From contig OY811986.1 of the NCBI GenBank assembly GCA_963681505.1, forward strand, positions 6,279,738 through 6,343,737: a DNA stretch of 64,000 nt, written 5' to 3'. Source of the DNA: Eunapius fragilis. Its lineage: Eukaryota; Porifera; Demospongiae; Spongillida; Spongillidae. Position numbers and translations under genes: made by a program. This document shows, piece after piece, positions 14,925-27,300 of this stretch (position 1 is its first letter; each line of letters begins with the position of its first letter). The notes under the pieces were generated by a model. The model saw only the letters and a program-made list of their open reading frames with translations, ran no database searches and was not told the origin of the DNA.

Positions 14925-16425
14925 ATGGGAGGGAACCACTAAACTATTTGCATGGAACAGCCAAACCAATGAGCTGATTATACGGGAGGCATTATTTAGA
15001 GAAAGAAAACAGGTTACTCGTTCGTTCCATGAAGTAGGATCGCAACTCAACTAGTTTGTTTTATTATCACCTTGGTGGGAAGATAGCCAATTTTCACCCA
15101 TAGAAATGTATGGGAGGGAACCACTAATCTATTTGCATGGTACAGCTAAACCAATCAGCTGATTACACAGGAGGCATTATTTAGAGAAAGAAAACAGGTT
15201 ACTCGTTCGTTCCATGAAGTAGGATCGCAACTCCATTAGTTTGTTTTATTAACACCTCGGTGGGAAGATATCCAATTTTCACCCATAGAAATGTATGGGA
15301 GGGAACCACTAATCTATTTGCATGGTACAGCCAAACCAATGAGCTAATTATACAGAAGGCATTATTTAGAGAAAGAAAACAGGTTACTCGTTCGTTCCAT
15401 ACAGTAGGATCGCAACTCAACTAGTTTGTTTTATTAACACCTTGGTGGGAAGTTAGCCAATTTTCACCCATAGAAATGTATGGGAGGGAACCACTAATCT
15501 ATTTGCATGGAACAGCCAAACCAATCAGCTGATTATACAGATAGCATTATTTAGAGAATGAAAACAGGTTACTCGTTCGTTCCATGAAGTAGGAACGCAA
15601 CTCCATTAGATGGTTTTAATATCACCTTGGTGGGAAGTTAGCCAATTTTCACCCCTAGAAATGTATGGGAGGGAACCACTAATCTATTTGCATGGAACAG
15701 CCAAACCAATGAGCTGATTATACGGGAGGCATTATTTAGAGAAAGAAAACAGGTTACTCGTTCGTTCCATGAAGTAGGATCGCAACTCAACTAGTTTGTT
15801 TTATTAACACCTTGGTGGGAAGATAGCCAATTTTCACCCATAGAAATGTATGGGAGGGAACCACTAATCTATTTGCATGGTCCAGCTAAACCAATCAGCT
15901 GATTACACAGGAGGCATTATTTAGAGAAAGAAAACAGGTTACTCGTTCGTTCCATGAAGTAGGATCGCAACTCCATTAGTTTGTTTTATTAACACCTCGG
16001 TGGGAATATATCCAATTTTCACCCATAGAAATGTATGGGAGGGAACCACTAATCTATTTGCATGGTACAGCCAAACCAATGAGCTGATTATACAGAAGGC
16101 ATTATTTAGAGAAAGAAAACAGGTTACTCGTTCGTTCCATGAAGTAGGATCGCAACTCAACTAGTTTGTTTTATTAACACCTTGGTGGGAAGTTAGCCAA
16201 TTTTCACCCATAGAAATGTATGGGAGGGAACCACTAATCTATTTGCATGGAACAGCCAAACCAATCAGCTGATTATACAGATAGCATTATTTAGAGAATG
16301 ACAACAGGTTACTCGTTCGTTCCATGAAGTAGGAACGCAACTCCATTAGATGGTTTTAATATCACCTTGGTGGGAAGTTAGCCAATTTTCACCCCTAGAA
16401 ATGTATGGGAGGGAACCACTAATCT
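14925..16425 (+). repeat. Higher-order repeat in satellite A: 4 monomers (740 bp), two copies
   Basis: Variants TACGGGAGGC, GATTACACAGG, CACCTCGGTGGGAA, CAGATAGCATT with TTAGAGAATG, and CACCCCTAGAAATG occur in the same order at 740 bp spacing. The copies differ by scattered single bases, for example TACGGTAC-type changes near 15.87 kb and the loss of one G near 16.01 kb context. Beyond about 16425 the copies diverge (CTTGGTAGAGCC against CATGGAACAGCC). Confidence 0.82.
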
Positions 16426-18444
16426 ATTTGCTTGGTAGAGCCAAACCAATCAGCTGATTATACAGAAGGCATTATTTAGAGAAAGAAAATAGGTTACTCG
16501 TTCGTTCCATGAAGTACGATCGCAACTCCATTAGTTTTTTTTATTAACACCCTGGTGGGAAGATAGCCAATTTTCACCCATAGAAATGTATGGGAGGGAA
16601 CCACTTATCTATTTGCATGGAACAGCCAAACCAATAAGCTGATTATACAGGAGGCATTATTTAGAGAAAGAAAACAGGTTACTCGTTCGTTCCATGAAGT
16701 AGGATCGCAACTCCATTAGTTTGTTTTATTAACACCTTGGTGGGAAGATAACCAATTTTCACCCATAGAAATGTATGGGAGGGAACCACTAATCTATTTG
16801 CATGGTACAGCCAAACCAATGAGCTGATTATACAGGAGGCATTATTTAGAGAAAGAAAACAGGTTACTCGTTCGTTCCATGCAGTAGGATTGCAACTCCA
16901 TTAGATTGTTTTATTAACACCTTGGTGGGAAGATAGCCAATTTTCACCCATAGAAATGTATGGGAGGGAACCACTAATCTATTTGCATGGAACAGCCTAA
17001 CCAATGAGCTGATTATACAGGAGGAATTATTTAGAGAAAGAAAACAGGTTACTCGTTCGTTCCATGAAGTAGGATCGCAACTCCATTAGTTTGTTTTATT
17101 AACACCTTGGTGGGAAGATAGCCAATTTTCACCCATAGAAATGTATGGGAGGGAACCACTAATCTATTTGCATGGCACAGCCAAACCAATGAGCTGTTTA
17201 TACAGGAGGAATTATTTAGAGAAAGAAAACAGGTTACTCGTTCGTTCCATGAAGTAGGATCGCAACTCCATTAGTTTGTTTTATTAACACCTTGGTGGGA
17301 AGATAGCCAATTTTCACCCATAGAAATGTATGGGAGGGAACCACTAATCTATTTGCATGGAACAGCCAAACCAATCAGCTGATTATACGGGAGGCATTAT
17401 TTAGAGAAAGAAAACAGGTTACTCGTTCGTTCCATGAAGTAGGATCGCAACTCAACTAGTTTGTTTTATTAACACCTTGGTGGGAAGATAGCCAATTTTC
17501 ACCCATAGAAATGTATGGGAGGGAACCACTAATCTATTTGCATGGTACAGCTAAACCAATTAGCTGATTATACAGGAGGCATTATTTAGAGAAAGAAAAC
17601 AGGTTACTCGTTCGTTCCATGAAGTACGATCGCAACTCCATTAGTTTTTTTTATTAACACCCTGGTGGGAAGATAGCCAATTTTCTCCCATAGAAATGTA
17701 TGGGAGGGAACCACTAATCTATTTGCATGGTAGAGCCAAACCAATCAGCTGATTATACAGAAGGCATTATTTAGAGAAAGAAAATAGGTTACTCGTTCGT
17801 TCCATGAAGTACGATCGCAACTCCATTAGTTTTTTTTATTAACACCCTGGTGGGAAGATAGCCAATTTTCACCCATAGAAATGTATGGGAGGGAACCACT
17901 AATCTATTTGCATGGAACAGCCAAACCAATGAGCTGATTATACGGGAGACATTATTTAGAGAAAGAAAACAGGTTACTCGTTCGTTCCATGAAGTAGGAT
18001 CGCAACTCAACTAGTTTGTTTTATTAACACCTTGGTGGGAAGATAGCCAATTTTCACCCATAGAAATGTATGGGAGGGAACCACTAATCTATTTGCATGG
18101 TACAGCTAAACCAATCAGCTGATTATACAGGAGGCATTATTTCGAGAAAGAAAACAGGTTACTCGTTCGTTCCATGAAGTAGGATCGCAACTCCATTAGT
18201 TTGTTTTATTAACACCTTGGTGGGAAGATAGCCAATTTTCACCCATAGAAATGTATGGGAGGGAACCACTAATCTGTTTGCATGGTACAGCCAAACCAAT
18301 GAGCTGATTATACAGGAGGCAGTTTTAATAGAAAGAAAACAGGTTACTCGTTCGTTCCATGACGTAGGATCGCAACTCAACTAGTTTGTTTTATTTACAC
18401 TTTGGTGGGAAGTTAACCAATTTTCACCATTAGAAATGTATGGG

Positions 18445-18500
18445 AGGGAACCACTAATCCTACTTCATGCGATCCTCCTTCATGGAAAGAACGAGTAACC
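18445..18500. other. Inversion junction between the two arms of satellite A
   Basis: Left-arm orientation runs to GGGAACCACTAATC, ending at about 18459. The sequence then continues with CTACTTCATG and CGATCCTCCTTCATGG, which belong to the opposite strand of the monomer. The join shares the trinucleotide ATC between the arms and carries a local imperfect 16 bp duplication (GATCCTACTTCATG followed by GATCCTCCTTCATG). The flanking monomers of the two arms are not mirror images in detail, so this is not a simple fold-back of one molecule. Breakpoint precision is a few bases. Confidence 0.93.
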
Positions 18501-21253
18501 TGTTTTCTTTCTTCAAATAATGCCTCCTGTATAATCAGCTCATTGGTTTGGCTGTACCATGCAAATAGATTAGTGGTTCCCTCCCATACATTTCAATGGG
18601 TGAAAATTGGCTATCTTCCCACCAAGGTGTTAATAAAACAAACTAATGGAGTTGCGACCCTACTTCATTGAACGAACGAGGAACCTGTTTTCTTTCTCTA
18701 AATAATGCCTCCTGTATAATCAGCTCATTGGTTTGGCTGTACCATGCAAATAGATTAGTGGTTCCCTCCCATACATTTCTATGGGTGAAAATTGGCTATC
18801 TTCCCACCAGGGTGTTAATAAAACAAACTAATTGAGTTGCGATCCTACTTCATGGAACGAACGAGTAACCTGTTTTCTTTCTCTAAATAATGCTACCAGT
18901 ATAATCAGCTGATTGGTTTGGCTGTACCATGCAAATAGATTAGTGGTTCCCTCCCATACATTTCTATGGGTGAAAATTGGCTAACTTCCCTCCAAGGTGT
19001 TAATAAAACAAACTAGTTGAGTTGCGATCCTACTTCATGGAACGAACGAGTAACCTGTTTTCTTTCTCTAAATACTGCCACATCTATAATCAGCACATTG
19101 GTTTGGCTGTACCATGCAAATAGATTAGTGGTTCCCTCCCATACATTTCAATGGGTGAAAATTGGCTATCTTCCCACCAGGGTGTTAATAAAACAAACTA
19201 ATGGTGTTGCGATCCTACTTCATGGAACGAACGAGTAACCTGTTTTCTTTCTCTCAATATTGCCTTCTGTATAATCAGCTGATCGGTTTGGCTGTTTAAT
19301 GCAAATAGATTAGTGGTTCCCTCCCATACATTTCTATGGGTGAAAATTGGTTAACTTCCCACTAAGGTGATATTAAAACAAACTAATGGAATTGCGATCC
19401 CACTTCATGCAACGAACGAGTAACATGTTTTCTTTCTCTAAATAATGCCTTCTGTATAATCAGCTGATTGGTTTAGCTGTACCATGCAAATTGATTAGTG
19501 GTTCCCTCCCATACATTTCTATGGGTGAAAATTGGCTAACTTCCCACCAAGGTGTTAATAAAACAAACTAGTTGAGTTCGATCCTACTTCATGGAACGAA
19601 CGAGTAACCTGTTTTCTTTCTATAAATAATGCCTCCTGTATAATCAGCTCATTGGTTTGGCTGTACCATGCTAATAGATTAGTGGTTCCCTCCCATACAT
19701 TTCTATGGGTGAAAATTGGCTAACTTCCCACCAAGGTGTTAATAAAACAATCTAATGGAGTTGCGATCCTACTTCATGGAACGAACGAGTAACCTGTTTT
19801 CTTTCTCTAAATAATGCCTCCAGTATAATCAGCTCATTGGTTTGGCTGTACCATGCAAATACATTAGTGGTTCCCTCCCATACATTTCTATGGGTGAAAA
19901 TTGGCTATTTTCCCACCAGGGTGTTAATAAAACAAACTAATTCAGTTGCGATCCTACTTCATGGAACGAACGAGTAACCGATTTACTTTCTCTAAATTAT
20001 GCCTCCTGTATAATCAGCTGATTGGTTTGGCTGTACCATGCAAATAGATTAGTGGTTCCCCCCCATACATTTCTATGGGTGAAAATTGGCTATACTCCCA
20101 CCAAGGTGTTAATAAAACAAACTAATGGAGTTGCGATCCTACTTCATGGAACGAACGAGTAACCTGTTTTCTTTCTGTAAATAATGCCTCCTGTATAATC
20201 AGCTCATTGGTTTGGCTGTACCATGCTAATAGATAAGTGGTTCCCTCCCATACATTTCTATGGGTGAAAATTGGCTAACTTTCCACCAAGGTGTTAATAA
20301 AACATTCTAATGGAGTTGCGATCCTACTTCATGGAACGAACGAGTAACCTGTTTTCTTTCTCTAAATAATGCCTTCTGTATAATCAGCTGATTGGTTTTG
20401 CTGTACCATGCAAATAGATTAGTGGTTCCCTCCCATACATTTCTATGGGTGAAAATTGGCTAACTTCCCACCAAGGTGTTAATAAAACAAACTAGTTGAG
20501 TTGCGATCCTACTTCTTGGAACGAACGAGTAACCTGTTTTCTTTCTATAAATAATGCCTCCTGCATAATCAGCTCATTGGTTTGGCTGTACCATGCTAAT
20601 AGATTAGTGGTTCCCTCCCATACATTTCTATGGGTGAAAATTGGCTAACTTCCCACCAAGGTGTTAATAAAACAATCTAATGGAGTTGCGATCCTACTTC
20701 ATGGAACGAACGAGTAACCTGTTTTCTTTCTCTAAATAATGCCTCCAGTATAATCAGCTCATTGGTTTGGCTGTACCATGCAAATAGATTGGTGGTTCCC
20801 TCCCATAAATTTCTATGGGTGAAAATTGGCTAACTTCCCACCAAGGTGATATTAAAACAAACTAATGGAATTGCGATCCTACTTCATGCAACGAACGAGT
20901 AACCTGTTTTCTTTCTCTAAATAATGCCTTCTGTATAATCAGCTGATTGGTTTAGCTGTACCATGCAAATAGATTAGTGGTTCCCTCCGATACATTTCTA
21001 TGGGTGAAAATTGGCTAACTTCCCACCAAGGTGTTAATAAAACAAATTAGTTGAGTTCGATCCTACTTCATGGAACGAACGAGTAACCTGTTTTCTTTCT
21101 ATAAAAAATGCCTCCTGTATAATCAGCTCATTGGTTTGGCTGTACCATGCTAATAGATTAGTGGTTCCCTCCCATACATTTCTATGGGTGAAAATTGGCT
21201 AACTTCCCACCAAGGTGTTAATAAAACAATCTAATGGAGTTGCGATCCTAATT
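18481..21253 (-). repeat. 15-monomer higher-order repeat of satellite A, copy 1 (2,773 bp)
   Basis: The unit is 15 monomers minus 2 bp. Two of its monomers lack one base, reading GTTGAGTTCGATCC instead of GTTGAGTTGCGATCC, near 19.57 and 21.06 kb. Ordered markers inside the unit are GAGGAACCTG, ATGCTACCAGT, TACTGCCACATC, GATCGGTTTGGCTGTTTAA, CATGCAACGAACG, and CATGCTAATAG in several positions. Confidence 0.92.
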
Positions 21254-24026
21254 CATGGAACGAACGAGTAACCTGTTTTCTTTCTCTAAATAATGCCTCC
21301 AGTATAATCAGCTCATTGGTTTGGCTGTACCATGCAAATAGATTAGTGGTTCCCTCCCATACATTTCTATGGGTGAAAATTGGCTATCTTTCCACCAAGG
21401 TGTTAATAAAACAAACTAATGGAGTTGCGATCCTACTTCATGGAACGAACGAGGAACCTGTTTTCTTTCTCTAAATAATGCCTCCTGTATAATCAGCTCA
21501 TTGGTTTGGCTGTACCATGCAAATAGATTAGTGGTTCCCTCCCATACATTTCTATGGGTGAAAATTGGCTATTTTCCCACCAGGGTGTTAATAAAACAAA
21601 CTAATTGAGTTGCGATCCTACTTCATGGAACGAACGAGTAACCTGTTTTCTTTCTCTAAATAATGCTACCTGTATAATCAGCTGATTGGTTTGGCTGTAC
21701 CATGCAAATAGATTAGTGGTTCCCTCCCATACATTTCTATGGGTGAAAATTGGCTAACTTCCCTCCAAGGTGTTAATAAAACAAACTAGTTGAGTTGCGA
21801 TCCTACTTCATGGAACGAACGAGTAACCTGTTTTCTTTCTCTAAATACTGCCACATCTATAATCAGCACATTGGTTTGGCTGTACCATGCAAATAGATTA
21901 GTGGTTCCCTCCCATACATTTCAATGGGTGAAAATTGGCTATCTTCCCACCAGGGTGTTAATAAAACAAACTAATGGAGTTGCGATCCTACTTCATGGAA
22001 CGAACGAGTAACCTGTTTTCTTTCTCTCAATATTGCCTTCTGTATAATCAGCTGATCGGTTTGGCTGTTTAATGCAAATAGATTAGTGGTTCCCTCCCAT
22101 ACATTTCTATGGGTGAAAATTGGCTAACTTCCCACTAAGGTGATATTAAAACAAACTAATGGAATTGCACTCCCACTTCATGCAACGAACGAGTAACATG
22201 TTTTCTTTCTCTAAATAATGCCTTCTGTATAATCAGCTGATTGGTTTAGCTGTACCATGCAAATTGATTAGTGGTTCCCTCCCATACATTTCTATGGGTG
22301 AAAATTGGCTAACTTCCCACCAAGGTGTTAATAAAACAAACTAGTTGAGTTCGATCCTACTTCATGGAACGACCGAGTAACCTGTTTTCTTTCTATAAAT
22401 AATGCCTCCTGTATAATCAGCTCATTGGTTTGGCTGTACCATGCTAATAGATTAGTGGTTCCCTCCCATACATTTCTATGGGTGAAAATTGGCTAACTTC
22501 CCACCAAGGTGTTAATAAAACAATCTAATGGAGTTGCGATCCTACTTCATGGAACGAACGAGTAACCTGTTTTCTTTCTCTAAATAATGCCTCCAGTATA
22601 ATCAGCTCATTGGTTTGGCTGTACCATGCAAATACATTAGTGGTTCCCTCCCATACATTTCTATGGGTGAAAATTGGCTATTTTCCCACCAGGGTGTTAA
22701 TAAAACAAACTAATTCAGTTGCGATCCTACTTCATGGAACGAACGAGTAACCTGTTTACTTTCTCTAAATTATGCCTCCTGTATAATCAGCTGATTGGTT
22801 TGGCTGTACCATGCAAATAGATTAGTGGTTCCCCCCCATACATTTCTATAGGTGAAAATTGGCTATCCTCCCACCAAGGTGTTAATAAAACAAACTAATG
22901 GAGTTGCGATCCTACTTCATGGAACGAACGAGTAACCTGTTTTCTTTCTGTAAATAATGCCTCCTGTATAATCAGCTCATTGGTTTGGCTGTACCATGCT
23001 AATAGATAAGTGGTTCCCTCCCATACATTTCTATGGGTGAAAATTGGCTAACTTTCCACCAAGGTGTTAATAAAACACTCTAATGGAGTTGCGATCCTAC
23101 TTCATGGAACGAACGAGTAACCTGTTTTCTTTCACTAAATAATGCCTTCTGTATAATCAGCTGATTGGTTTTGCTGTACCATGCAAATAGATTAGTGGTT
23201 CCCTCCCATACATTTCTATGGGTGAAAATTGGCTAACTTCCCACCAAGGTGTTAATAAAACAAACTAGTTGAGTTGCGATCCTACTTCATGGAACGAACG
23301 AGTAACATGTTTTCGTTCTATAAATAATGCCTCCTGTATAATCAGCTCATTGGTTTGGCTGTACCATGCTAATAGATTAGTGGTTCCCTCCCATACATTT
23401 CTATGGGTGAAAATTGGCTAACTTCCCACCAAGGTGTTAATAAAACAATCTAATGGAGTTGCGATCCTACTTCATGGAACGATCGAGTTACCTGTTTTCT
23501 TTCTCTAAATAATGCCTCCAGTATAATCAGCTCATTGGTTTGGCTGTACCATGCAAATAGATTGGTGGTTCCCTCCCATAAATTTCTATGGGTGAAAATT
23601 GGCTAACTTCCCACCAAGGTGATATTAAAACAAACTAATGGAATTGCGATCCTACTTCATGCAACGAACGAGTAACCTGTTTTCTTTCTCTAAATAATGC
23701 CTTCTGTATAATCAGCTGATTGGTTTAGCTGTACCATGCAAATAGATTAGTGGTTCCCTCCCATACATTTCTATGGGTGAAAATTGGCTAACTTCCCACC
23801 AAGGTGTTAATAAAACAAATTAGTTGAGTTCGATCCTACTTCATGGAACGAACGAGTAACCTGTTTTCTTTCTATAAAAAATGCCTCCTGTATAATCAGC
23901 TCATTGGTTTGGCTGTACCATGCTAATAGATTAGTGGTTCCCTCCCATACATTTCTATGGGTGAAAATTGGCTAACTTCCCACCAAGGTGTTAATAAAAC
24001 AATCTAATGGAGTTGCAATCCTAATT
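21254..24026 (-). repeat. 15-monomer higher-order repeat of satellite A, copy 2 (2,773 bp)
   Basis: This copy repeats the whole ordered set of markers of copy 1, including both 1 bp deletions, exactly 2,773 bp later. Differences are sparse single bases, for example GGAATTGCACTCCC against GGAATTGCGATCCC. Similarity this high over 2.7 kb implies recent duplication or homogenisation. Confidence 0.92.
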
Positions 24027-24330
24027 CATGGAACGAACGAGTAACCTGTTTTCTTTCTCTAAATAATGCCTCCAGTATAATCAGCTCATTGGTTTGGCTG
24101 TACCATGCAAATAGATTAGTGGTTCCCTCCCATACATTTCTATGGGTGAGAATTGGCTATCTTTCCACCAAGGTGTTAATAAAACAAACTAATGGAGTTG
24201 CGATCCTACTTCATGGAACGAACGAGTAACCTGTTTTCTTTCTCTAAATAATGCCTCCTGTATAATCAGCTCATTGGTTTGGCTGTACCATGCAAATAGA
24301 TTAGTGGTTCCCTCCCATACATTTCTATGG
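24027..24330 (-). repeat. Partial third copy of the 15-monomer unit
   Basis: The opening of the unit (TAATTCATGG just upstream, TGCCTCCAGTATAATC, then ATCTTTCCACC) recurs once more, then diverges by about 24.33 kb, where copies 1 and 2 read TTCCCACCAGGG and this one reads CTTCCCACCAAGG. It marks the edge of the homogenised block. Confidence 0.75.
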
Positions 24331-27290
24331 GTGAAAATTGGCTAACTTCCCACCAAGGTGTTAATAAAACAAACTAGTTGAGTTGCGATCCTACTTCATG
24401 AAACGAACGAGTAACCTGTTTTCTTTCTCTCAATATTGCCTTCTGTATAATCAGCTGATCGGTTTTCCTGTTTAATGCAAATAGATTAGTGGTTCCCTCC
24501 CATACATTTCTATGGGTGAAAATTGGCTAACTTCCCACCAAGGTGATACTAAAACAAACTAGTTGAGTTGCGATCCTACTTCATGGAACGAACGAGTAAC
24601 CTGTTTTCTTTTTATCAATACTGCCTCCTCTATAATCAGCTCATTGGTTTGGCTGTACCATGCAAATAGATTAGTGGTTCCCTCCCATACATTTCTATGG
24701 GTAAAAAATGGCTATCTTCCCACCAAGGTGTTAATAAAACAATCTAATGGAGTTGCGATCCTACTTCATGGAACGAATGAGTAACCCGTTTTCTTTCTCT
24801 AAATAATGCCTTGTGTATAATCAACTCATTGGTTTAGCTGTACCATGCAAATAGATTAGTGGTTCCCTCCCATACATTCCTATGGGTGAAAATTGACTAA
24901 CTTCCCACCAAGGAGTTAATAAAACAAACTAGTTGAGTTGCGATCCTACTTCATGGAACGAACGAGTAACCTGTTTTCTTTCTATAAATACTGCCACATC
25001 TATAATCAGCTCATTGGTTTGGCTGTACCATGCAAACAGATTAGTGGTTCCCTCCCATACATTTCTATGGGTGAAAATTGGCTATCTTACCTCCAAGGTG
25101 TTAATAAAACAAACTAATGGAGTTGCGATCCTACTTCATGGAACGAACGAGTAACCTGTTTTCTTTCTCTAAATAATGCCTCCTGTATAATCAGCTCATT
25201 GGTTTGGCTGTACCATGCAAATAGATTAGTGGTTCCCTCCCATACATTTGTATGGGTGAAAATTGGCTAACTTCCCACCAAGGTGTTAATAAAACAAACT
25301 AGTTGAGTTGCGAACCTATTGCATGGAACGAACGAGTAACCTGTTTTCTTTCTAGAAATACTGCCTCCTTTATAATCAGCTCATTGGTTTGGCTGTACCA
25401 TGCAAATAGATTAGTGGTTCCCTCCCATACATTTCTATGGGTGAAAAATGGCTATCTTCCCACCAAGGTGTTAAAAAAACAATCTAATGGAGTTGCAATC
25501 CTACTTCATGGAACGAACGAGTAACCTGTTTTCTTTCTCTAAATAATGCCTCCTGTATAATCAGCTCATTGGTTTGGCTGTACCATGCAAATAGATTAGT
25601 GGTTCCCTCCCATACATTTCTATGGGTGAAAATTGGCTATCTTCCCACCAAGGTGTTAATAAAACAAACTAGTTGAGTTGCGATCCTACTTCATGGAACG
25701 AACGAGTAACCTGTTTTCTTTCTATCAATACTGCCTCCTCTATAATCAGCTCATTGGTTTGGCTGTACAATGCAAATAGATTAGTGGTTCCCTCCCATAC
25801 ATTTCTATGGGTAAAAAATGGTTATCTTTCCACCAAGGTGTTAATAAAACAATCTAATGGAGTTGCGATCCTACTTCATGGAACGAATGAGTAACCCGTT
25901 TTATTTCTCTAAATAATGCCTTCTGTATAATCAACTCATTGGTTTGGCTGTACCATGCAAATAGATTAGTGGTTCCCTCCCATACATTCCTATGGGTGAA
26001 AATTGGCTATCTTCCCACCAAGGTGTTAATAAAACAAACTAATGGAGTTGCGATCCTACTTCATGTAACGAACGAGTAACCTGTTTTCTTTCTCTAAATA
26101 ATGCCTTCTGTATAATCAGCTGATTGGTTTTGCTGTACCATGCAAATAGATTAGTGGTTCCCTCCCATACATTTCTATGGGTGAAAATTGGCTAACTTCC
26201 CACCAAGGTGTTAATAAAACAAACTAGTTGAGTTGCGATCCTACTTCATGGAACGAACGAGTAACCTGTTTTCTTTCTATAAATACTGCCACATCTATAA
26301 TCAGCTCATTGGTTTGGTTGTACCATGCAAATAGATTAGTGGTTCCCTCCCATACATTTCTATGGGTGAAAATTGGCTATCTTCCCAGCAGGGTGTTAAT
26401 AAAACAAACTAATTGAGTTGCGATCCTACTTCATGGAACGAACGAGTAACCTGTTTTCTTTCTCTAAATAATGCTACCTGTATAATCAGCTGATTGGTTT
26501 GGCTGTACCATGCAAATAGATTAGTGGTTCCCTCCCATACATTTCTATGGGTGAAAATTGGCTAACTTCCCACCAAGGTGTTAATAATACAAACTAGTTG
26601 AGTTGCGATCCTACTTCATGGAACGAACGAGTAACCTGTTTTCTTTTTATAAATACTGCCACATCTATAATCAGCACATTGGTTTGGCTGTACCATGCAA
26701 ATAGATTAGTGGTTCCCTCCCATACATTTCAATGGGTGAAAATTGGCTATCTTCCCACCAGGGTGTTAATAAAACAAACTAAGGGAGTTGCGATCCTACT
26801 TCATGGAACGAACGAGTAACCTGTTTTCTTTCTCTCAATATTGCCTTCTGTATAATCAGCTGATCGGTTTTCCTGTTTAATGCAAATAGATTAGTGGTTC
26901 CCTCCCATACATTTCTATGGGTGAAAATTGGCTAACTTCCCACCAAGGTGTTAATAAAACAAACTAATGGAGTTGCGATCCTACTTCATGGAACGAACGA
27001 GTAACCTGTTTTCTTTCTCTAAAAAATGCCTCCTGTATAATCAGCTCATTGGTTTGGCTGTACCATGCAAATAGATTTGTGGTTCCCTCCCATACATTTG
27101 TATGGGTGAAAATTGGCTATCTTTCCACCAAGGTGTTAATAAAACAAACTAATGGAGTTGCGATCCTACTTCATGGAACGAACGAGTAACCTGTTTTCTT
27201 TCTCTAAATAATGCCTCCTGTATTATCAGCTGATTGGTTTGGCTGTACCATGCAAATAGATTAGTGGTTCCCTCCCATATATTTCTATGG

Positions 27291-27300
27291 GTGACTTCCC
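27291..27300 (-). other. Shortened satellite A monomer (11 bp internal deletion)
   Basis: The monomer reads TATGGGTGACTTCCCAGC where the consensus has eleven more bases (AAAATTGGCTA) between GTG and ACTTCCC. The spacing of equivalent positions across it is 914 bp instead of 925, confirming the loss. It is the only deletion above 1-2 bp I see in the A array. Confidence 0.9.

Larger units (their letters stand above)
1..18459 (+). repeat. Satellite A, left arm: 185 bp monomers, about 100 copies
   Basis: Head-to-tail monomers fill this stretch. Landmarks such as ACTCGTTCGTTCCATGAAG, CCAATTTTCACCCATAG and GGTACAGCCAAACCAAT recur every 185 bp, and equivalent positions are separated by multiples of 185 for the whole arm, with a single 1 bp loss near 5.81 kb. 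Most monomers differ from their neighbours at a few positions. Recurrent diagnostic variants are CTCAACTAG versus CTCCATTAG, GATCGCAAC versus GATTGCAAC, AATCAGCTGATT versus AATGAGCTGATT, and TAATATCACC versus TTAACACC. The 185 bp length is close to one nucleosome plus linker, as in many centromeric satellites; a centromeric role is inference only. Nothing else is embedded in the array. The family is not one I recognise by name. Confidence 0.98.

Noticed and set aside
18445-18500. Fold-back sequencing artefact explaining the inversion
   Set aside because: The arms are not mirror copies near the junction, and the right arm has a 2,773 bp unit with private variants absent from the left. Misassembly at low level cannot be excluded without reads.
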